Shown here piece after piece: positions 56,001 to 64,000 of a stretch of 64,000 nucleotides of DNA. The DNA is from Gibbula magus. Taxonomy: Eukaryota > Mollusca > Gastropoda > Trochida > Trochidae. The position numbers and the translations under genes were made by a program. The notes under the pieces are model-generated. The model was given only the letters and a program-made list of their open reading frames with translations. It was not told the DNA's origin and ran no database searches. Positions within the stretch are counted from its first letter, which is position 1; the number at the start of each line of letters is the position of its first letter. The stretch is taken from assembly GCA_936450465.1 (NCBI GenBank), contig OW388293.1, positions 46,490,040 through 46,554,039 on the forward strand, written 5' to 3'.

Positions 56001-57953
56001 TCTACTATCCTATCTCTAAACTGACATCTATCTAATCCTCTACTAGCCTATCTCTAAACTGACATCTATCTAATCCTCTACTAGCCTATATCTAAACTGA
56101 CATCTATCTAATCCTCTACTAGCCTATCTCTAAACTGACATCTATCTAATCCTCTACTAGCCTTTTTATAAACTGACATCTATCTAATCCTCTACTAGCC
56201 TATCTTTAAACTGACATCTATCTTATCCTCTACTAGCCTATCTTTAAACTGACATCTATCAAATCCTCTACTATCCTATCTTTAAACTGACATCTATCAA
56301 ATCCTCTACTAGCCTATCTTTAAACTGACATCTATCAACTCCTCTACTAGCCTATTTCTAAACTGACATCTATCTAATCCTCTACTATCCTATCTCTAAA
56401 CTGACATCTATCTAATCCTCTACTATCCTATTTCTTAACTGACATCTATCTAATCCTCTACTAGCCTATCTTTAAACTGACATCTATCTAATCCTCTACT
56501 AGCCTATCTTTAAACTGACATCTATCTAATCCTCTACTAGCCTATATCTAAACTGACATCTATCTAATCCTCTACTAGCCTATCTCTAAACTGACATCTA
56601 TCTAATCCTCTACTAGCCTATCTTTAAACTGACATCTATCTAATCCTCTACTAGCCTATATCTAAACTGACATCTATCTAATCCTCTACTAGCCTATCTT
56701 TAAACTGACATCTATCTAATCCTCTACTAGCCTATTTCTTAACTGACATCTATCTAATCCTCTACTAGCCTATCTTTAAACTGACATCTATCTAATCCTC
56801 TACTAGCCTATCTTTAAACTGACATCTATCTAATCCTCTACTAGCCTATATCTAAACTGACATCTATCTAATCCTCTACTAGCCTATCTCTAAACTGACA
56901 TCTATCTAATCCTCTACTAGCCTATCTTTAAACTGACATCTATCTAATCCTCTACTAGCCTATCTTTAAACTGACATCTATCTAATCCTCTACTAGCCTA
57001 TCTTTAAACTGACATCTATCAAATCCTCTACTATCCTATCTCTAAACTGACATCTATCAAATCCTCTACTAGCCTATCTCTAAACTGACATCTATCTAAT
57101 CCTCTACTAGCCTATCTTTAAACTGACATCTATATAATCCTCTACTAGCCTATCTTTAAACTGACATCTATCAAATCCTCTACTATCCTATCTCTAAACT
57201 GACATCTATCAAATCCTCTACTAGCCTATCTTTAAACTGACATCTATCTAATCCTCTACTAGCCTATCTCTAAACTGACATCTATCTAATCCTCTACTAT
57301 CCTATTTCTAAACTGACATCTATTTAATCCTCTACTATCCTATCTCTAAACTGACATCTATCAAATCCTCTACTAGCCTATCTTTAAACTGACATCTATC
57401 TAATCCTCTACTAGCCTATCTTTAAACTGACATCTATCTAATCCTCTACTAGCCTATCTCTGAACTGACATCTATCTAATCCTCTACTATCCTATCTTTA
57501 AACTGACATCTATCTAATCCTCTACTAGCCTATCTCTAAACTGACATCTATCTAATCCTCTACTAGCCTATCTCTAAACTGACAACTATCAAATCCTCTA
57601 GTAGCCTATCTCTAAACTGACATCTATCAAATCCTCTACTAGCCTATCTTTAAACTGACATCTATCTAATCCTCTACTAGCCTATCTCTAAACTGACATC
57701 TATCTAATCCTCTACTAGCCTATCTCTAAACTGACATCTATCTAATCCTCTACTATCCTATTTCTAAACTGACATCTATATAATCCTCTACTAGCCTATC
57801 TTTAAACTGACATCTATATAATCCTCTACTAGCCTATCTTTAAACTGACATCTATCTAATCCTCTACTATCCTATTTCTAAACTGACATCTATCTAATCC
57901 TCTACTATCCTATCTCTAAACTGACATCTATCTAATCCTCTACTAGTCTATCT
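53046..57953. repeat. 38-bp satellite, subfamily 1 (about 128 units)
   Basis: Unit TCTCTAAACTGACATCTATC + TAATCCTCTACTAGCCTA (38). Variants at a few positions (ATCAAAT, ACTATCC, TCTTTAAAC). No indel seen between landmark variants: GACAACTATC at 54085, 55567 and 57581 are spaced 39 and 53 whole units. Strand bias is about 12 C to 2 G per unit. Nothing coding. Confidence 0.97.
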
Positions 57954-58018
57954 CATACCATTTTCATTTTGTTTTGTCATTTTCATAAAAGTCATTATCT
58001 ATTCCTCTATTTCAAAAA
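57954..58018. other. non-repeat spacer between the two satellite arrays
   Basis: CATACCATTTTCATTTTGTT and further T-rich sequence, followed by a partial unit. Confidence 0.7.
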
Positions 58019-61000
58019 GCTTAACGCTGACATCCCTCTATTCCTATACTAACCTACCCCTAAACTGATATCCCTCTTTTTCTATACTAACCTACCCCTA
58101 AACTGACATCCCTCTATTCCTGTAGTAACCTACCCCTCAACTGATATCCCTCTATTCATGTACTAACCTACCCCTAAACTACACCCCTCTTTTCCTATAC
58201 TAACCTACCCCTAAACTGACATCCCTATATTCCTATACTAACCTACCCCTAAACTGACATCCCTCTATTCCTGTACTAACCTACCCCTAAACTGACACCC
58301 CTCTATTCCTGTACTAACCTACCCCTAAACTGACACCCCTCTATTCCTGTACTAACCTACCCCTAAACTGACATCCCTCTATTCCTATACTAACCTACCC
58401 CTAAACTGATATCCCTCTATTCCTATACTAACCTACCCCTAAACTGACATCCCTATATTCCTATACTAACCTACCCCTAAACTGACACCCCTCTATTCCA
58501 ATACTAACCTACCCCTAAACTGACACCCCTCTATTCCTATACTAACCTACCCCTAAACTGACACCCCTCTATTAATATACTAACCTACCCCTAAACTGAT
58601 ATCCCTATATTCCTATACTTACCTACCCCTAAACTGACACCCCTCTATTCCTATACTTACCTACCCCTAAACTGATTTCCCTCTATTCTTATACTAACCT
58701 ACCCCTAAACTGATATCCCTCCATTCTTATACTAACCTACCCCTAAACTAACATCCCTCTATTCGTATACTAACCTACCCCTAAACTGATATCCCTATAT
58801 TCCTATACTAACCTACTCCTAAACTGATATCCCTCTATTCCTATACTAATCTACCCCTAAACTGACACCCCTCTATTCCTATACTAACCTACCCCTAAAC
58901 TGACATCCCTCTATTCCTGTACTAACCTACCCCTAAACTGATATCCATCTATTCCTATACTAACCTACCCCTAAACTGACATCCCTCTATTCCTATACTA
59001 ACCTACCCCTTAACTGATATCCCTCTATTCCTATACTAACCTACCTCTCAACTGACATCTCTCTATTCCTATACTAACCTACCCCTAAACTGATATCCCT
59101 CTATTCCTATACTAACCCACCCCTAAACTGACATCCCTCTATTCCTAAACTAACCTACCTCTCAACTGATATCCCTCTATTCCTATACTAAACTACCCCT
59201 AAACTGACACCCCTCTATTCCTATACTAACCTACCCCTAAACTGACATCCCTATATTCCTATACTAACCTACTCCTAAACTGATATCCCTCTATTCCTAT
59301 ACTAATCTACCCCTAAACTGACATCCCTCTATTCTTATACTAACCTACCCCTAAACTGACATCCCTCTATTTCTATACTAACCTACCCCTCAACTGATAT
59401 CCCTCCATTCCTATACTAACCTACCCCTAAACTGATATCCCTCTATTCCTATACTAACCTACCCCTAAAATGATATCCCTCTATTCCTGTACTAACCTAC
59501 CCCTCAACTGATATCCCTCTGTTCCTATACTAACCTACCCCTAAACTGACATCCCTCTATTCCTATACTAACCTACCCCTAAACTGACATCCCTCTATTC
59601 CTATACTAACCTACCCCTAAACTGACATCCCTCTATTCCTATACTAACCTACCCTTAAACTGATATCCCTCTATTCCTATACTAACCTACCTCTCAACTG
59701 ACATCCCTCTATTCCTATACTAACCTACCCCTAAACTGATATCCCTCTATTCCTATACTAACCTACCCCTAAACTGACACCCCTCTATTCCTATACTTAC
59801 CTACCCCTAAACTGACATCCCTCTATTCCTATACTAACCTACCCCTAAACTGATATCCCTCTATTCTTATACTAACCTACCCCTAAACTGACATCCCTCT
59901 ATTCGTATACTAACCTACCCCTAAACTGATATCCCTCAATTCCTATACTAACCTACCCATTAACTGATATCCCTCTATTCCTTTACTAACCTACCCCTAA
60001 ACTGACACCCCTCTATTCCTATACTAACCTACCCCTAAACTGACATCCCTCTATTCCTATACTAACCTACCCCTAAACTGACATCCCTCTATTCCTATAC
60101 TAACCTACCCCTAAACTGACACCCCTCTATTCCTATACTAACCTACCCCTAAACTGACATCCCTCTATTCCTATACTAACATACCCCTAAACTGACATCC
60201 CTTTATTCCTATACTAACCTACCCCTAAACTGATATCCCTCTATTCCTATACTAACCTACCTCTCAACTGACATCTCTCTATTCCTATACTAACCTACCC
60301 CTAAACTGATATCCCTCTATTCCTATACTAACCTACCCCTAAACTGACATCCCTCTATTCCTAAACTAACCTACCTCTCAACTGATATCCCTCTATTCCT
60401 ATACTAAACTACCCCTAAACTGACACCCCTCTATTCCTATACTAACCTACCCCTAAACTGACATCCCTATATTCCTATACTAACCTACTCCTAAACTGAT
60501 ATCCCTCTATTCCTATACTAATCTACCCCTAAACTGACACCCCTCTATTCCTATACTAACCTACTCCTAAACTGACACCCCTCTATTCCTATACTAACCT
60601 ACCCCTAAACTGACATCCCTATATTCCTACACTAACCTACTCCTAAACTGATATCCCTCTATTCCTATACTAATCTACCCCTAAACTGACACCCCTCTAT
60701 TCCTATACTTACCTACCCCTAAACTGACATCCCTCTATTTCTATACTAACCTTCCCCTCAACTGATATCCCTCTATTCCTTTACTAACCTACCCCTAAAC
60801 TGATATCCCTCTATTCCTATACTAACCTACCCCTAAACTGACATCCCTATATTCCTATACTAACCTACCCCTAAACTGACACCCCTCTATTCCTATACTA
60901 ACCTACCCCTAAACTGACACCCCTCTATTCCTATACTAACCTACCCCTAAACTGACACCCCTCTATTCCTATACTAACCTACCCCTAAACTGATATCCCT

Positions 61001-64000
61001 ATATTCCTATACTAACCTACCCCTAAACTGACACCCCTCTATTCCTATACTTACCTACCCCTAAACTGATTTCCCTCTATTCTTATACTAACCTACCCCT
61101 AAACTGATATCCCTCTATTCTTATACTAACCTACCCCTAAACTAACATCCCTCTATTCGTATACTAACCTACCCCTAAACTGATATCCCTATATTCCTAT
61201 ACTAACCTACTCCTAAACTGATATCCCTCTATTCCTATACTAATCTACCCCTAAACTGACACCCCTCTATTCCTATACTAACCTACCCCTAAACTGACAT
61301 CCCTCTATTCCTGTACTAACCTACCCCTAAACTGATATCCCTCTATTCCTATACTAACCTACCCCTAAACTGACATCCCTCTATTCCTATACTAACCTAC
61401 CCCTTAACTGATATCCCTCTATTCCCATACTAACCTACCTCTCAACTGACATCTCTCTATTCCTATACTAACCTACCCCTAAACTGATATCCCTCTATTC
61501 CTATACTAACCCACCCCTAAACTGACATCCCTCTATTCCTAAACTAACCTACCTCTCAACTGATATCCCTCTATTCCTATACTAAACTACCCCTAAACTG
61601 ACACCCCTCTATTCCTATACTAACCTACCCCTAAACTGACATCCCTCTATTCCTATACTAACATACCCCTAAACTGACATCCCTTTATTCCTATACTAAC
61701 CTACCCCTAAACTGATATCCCTCTATTCCTATACTAACCTACCTCTCAACTGACATCTCTCTATTCCTATACTAACCTACCCCTAAACTGATATCCCTCT
61801 ATTCCTATACTAACCTACCCCTAAACTGACATCCCTCTATTCCTAAACTAACCTACCTCTCAACTGATATCCCTCTATTCCTATACTAAACTACCCCTGA
61901 ACTGACACCCCTCTATTCCTATACTAACCTACCCCTAAACTGACATCCCTATATTCCTATACTAACCTACTCCTAAACTGATATCCCTCTATTCCTATAC
62001 TAATCTACCCCTAAACTGACACCCCTCTATTCCTATACTAACCTACTCCTAAACTGACACCCCTCTATTCCTATACTAACCTACCCCTAAACTGACACCC
62101 CTCTATTCCTATACTAACCTACCCCTAAACTGACACCCCTCTATTCCTATACTAACCTACCCCTAAACTGATATCCCTATATTCCTATACTAACCTACCC
62201 CTAAACTGACACCCCTCTATCCCTATACTTACCTACCCCTAAACTGATTTCCCTCTATTCTTATACTAACCTACCCCTAAACTGATTTCCCTCTATTCTT
62301 ATACTAACCTACCCCTAAACTAACATCCCTCTATTCGTATACTAACCTACCCCTAAACTGATATCCATATATTCCTATACTAACCTACTCCTAAACTGAT
62401 ATCCCTCTATTCCTATACTAATCTACCCCTAAACTGACACCCCTCTATTCCTATACTAACCTACCCCTAAACTGACATCCCTCTATTCCTGTACTAACCT
62501 ACCCCTAAACTGATATCCATCTATTCCTATACTAACCTACCCCTAAACTGACATCCCTCTATTCCTATACTAACCTACCCCTTAACTGATATCCCTCTAT
62601 TCCCATACTAACCTACCTCTCAACTGACATCTCTCTATTCCTATACTAACCTACCCCTAAACTGATATCCCTCTATTCCTATACTAACCCACCCCTAAAC
62701 TGACATCCCTCTATTCCTAAACTAACCTACCTCTCAACTGATATCCCTCTATTCCTATACTAAACTACCCCTAAACTGACACCCCTCTATTCCTATACTA
62801 ACCTACCCCTAAACTGACATCCCTCTATTCCTATACTAACATACCCCTAAACTGACATCCCTTTATTCCTATACTAACCTACCCCTAAACTGATATCCCT
62901 CTATTCCTATAATAACCTACCTCTCAACTGACATCTCTCTATTCCTATACTAACCTACCCCTAAACTGATATCCCTCTATTCCTATACTAACCTACCCCT
63001 AAACTGACATCCCTCTATTCCTAAACTAACCTACCTCTCAACTGATATCCCTCTATTCCTATACTAAACTACCCCTGAACTGACACCCCTCTATTCCTAT
63101 ACTAACCTACCCCTAAACTGACATCCCTATATTCCTATACTAACCTACTCCTAAACTGATATCCCTCTATTCCTATACTAATCTACCCCTAAACTGACAC
63201 CCCTCTATTCCTATACTAACCTACTCCTAAACTGACACCCCTCTATTCCTATACTAACCTACCCCTAAACTGACATCCCTATATTCCTACACTAACCTAC
63301 TCCTAAACTGATATCCCTCTATTCCTATACTAATCTACCCCTAAACTGACACCCCTCTATTCCTATACTTACCTACCCCTAAACTGACATCCCTCTATTT
63401 CTATACTAACCTTCCCCTCAACTGATATCCCTCTATTCCTTTACTAACCTACCCCTAAACTGATATCCCTCTATTCCTATACTAACCTACCCCTAAACTG
63501 ACATCCCTATATTCCTATACTAACCTACCCCTAAACTGACACCCCTCTATTCCTATACTAACCTACCCCTAAACTGACACCCCTCTATTCCTATACTAAC
63601 CTACCCCTAAACTGACACCCCTCTATTCCTATACTAACCTACCCCTAAACTGATATCCCTATATTCCTATACTAACCTACCCCTAAACTGACACCCCTCT
63701 ATTCCTATACTTACCTACCCCTAAACTGATTTCCCTCTATTCTTATACTAACCTACCCCTAAACTGATATCCCTCTATTCTTATACTAACCTACCCCTAA
63801 ACTAACATCCCTCTATTCGTATACTAACCTACCCCTAAACTGATATCCCTATATTCCTATACTAACCTACTCCTAAACTGATATCCCTCTATTCCTATAC
63901 TAATCTACCCCTAAACTGACACCCCTCTATTCCTATACTAACCTACCCCTAAACTGACATCCCTCTATTCCTGTACTAACCTACCCCTAAACTGATATCC
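58019..64000. repeat. 38-bp satellite, subfamily 2 (about 157 units, open end)
   Basis: Unit TACCCCTAAACTGACATCCC + TCTATTCCTATACTAACC (38), aligned in register with subfamily 1 but diverged. GACATCCC, GATATCCC and GACACCCC variants alternate. ATTCGTATAC recurs at 58761, 59901, 61155, 62333, 63815, spaced 30, 33, 31 and 39 whole units. About 15 C to 1 G per unit. Continues past the window. Confidence 0.97.

Noticed and set aside
53046..64000. CRISPR-like array
   Set aside because: The 38-bp units are directly adjacent, with no unique spacers; it is a satellite in a eukaryotic genome.
58019..64000. Telomeric CCCTAA repeats
   Set aside because: CCCTAAAC occurs only once per 38-bp unit, so this is not a telomere array.

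Overview
The window looks like a mollusc genome, probably a gastropod. The reasons are interrupted genes, an intronless LIM-homeobox gene, long satellite arrays, many low-copy DNA transposons, and a SINE tail of the 'GCGGCGTTAAAC...ACTCACTCACTC' kind that I associate from memory with abalone-like vetigastropods. Nothing bacterial or viral was seen.

Positions 1-45,300 hold one unusual gene embedded in transposons. Thirteen exons of three types (A, B, C) recur in the strict order A-B-C: four full cassettes plus a fifth A exon, between 8,348 and 39,502. Each A+B+C set is about 621 nt (about 207 codons). Splice phases fit everywhere (A 0-to-1, B 1-to-0, C 0-to-0), and all thirteen exons are open. 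The array continues upstream of the window, because the intron that should follow a 'C0' exon is visible at 4,605-4,668. I do not recognise the protein. The introns are also paralogous, so they act as natural empty sites that expose insertions exactly.

Those introns carry two large piggyBac copies in inverted orientation: A (1-4,600, intact transposase) and B (13,595-19,327, N-terminal frameshift). They also hold a 1.2 kb deletion derivative (29,551-30,789) and a third large copy (33,138-38,487). The third copy contains a broken ZNF862-like hAT transposon, which itself contains further repeats. Several hAT MITEs have perfect 8-bp target duplications. Others present are a TA-flanked element, a 400-bp TTAA MITE, Helitron-like elements with 145-bp tandem cores, SINEs, and a palindromic element carrying two head-to-head tRNA-like sequences.

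Positions 39,500-50,000 are mostly repeat relics: non-LTR reverse-transcriptase fragments, Helitron-like copies, microsatellites and a fold-back. A possible last exon of the cassette gene lies at 45,208-45,318. Positions 50,900-51,900 carry the single-exon LIM-homeobox gene, with an inverted fragment of its LIM region 1 kb upstream.

Positions 53,046-64,000 are almost entirely a 38-bp satellite in two diverged subfamilies (about 128 and 157 units). Within stretches they show exact multiple-of-38 spacing, a 39-unit higher-order duplication and extreme C-over-G strand bias. The second array runs off the window.
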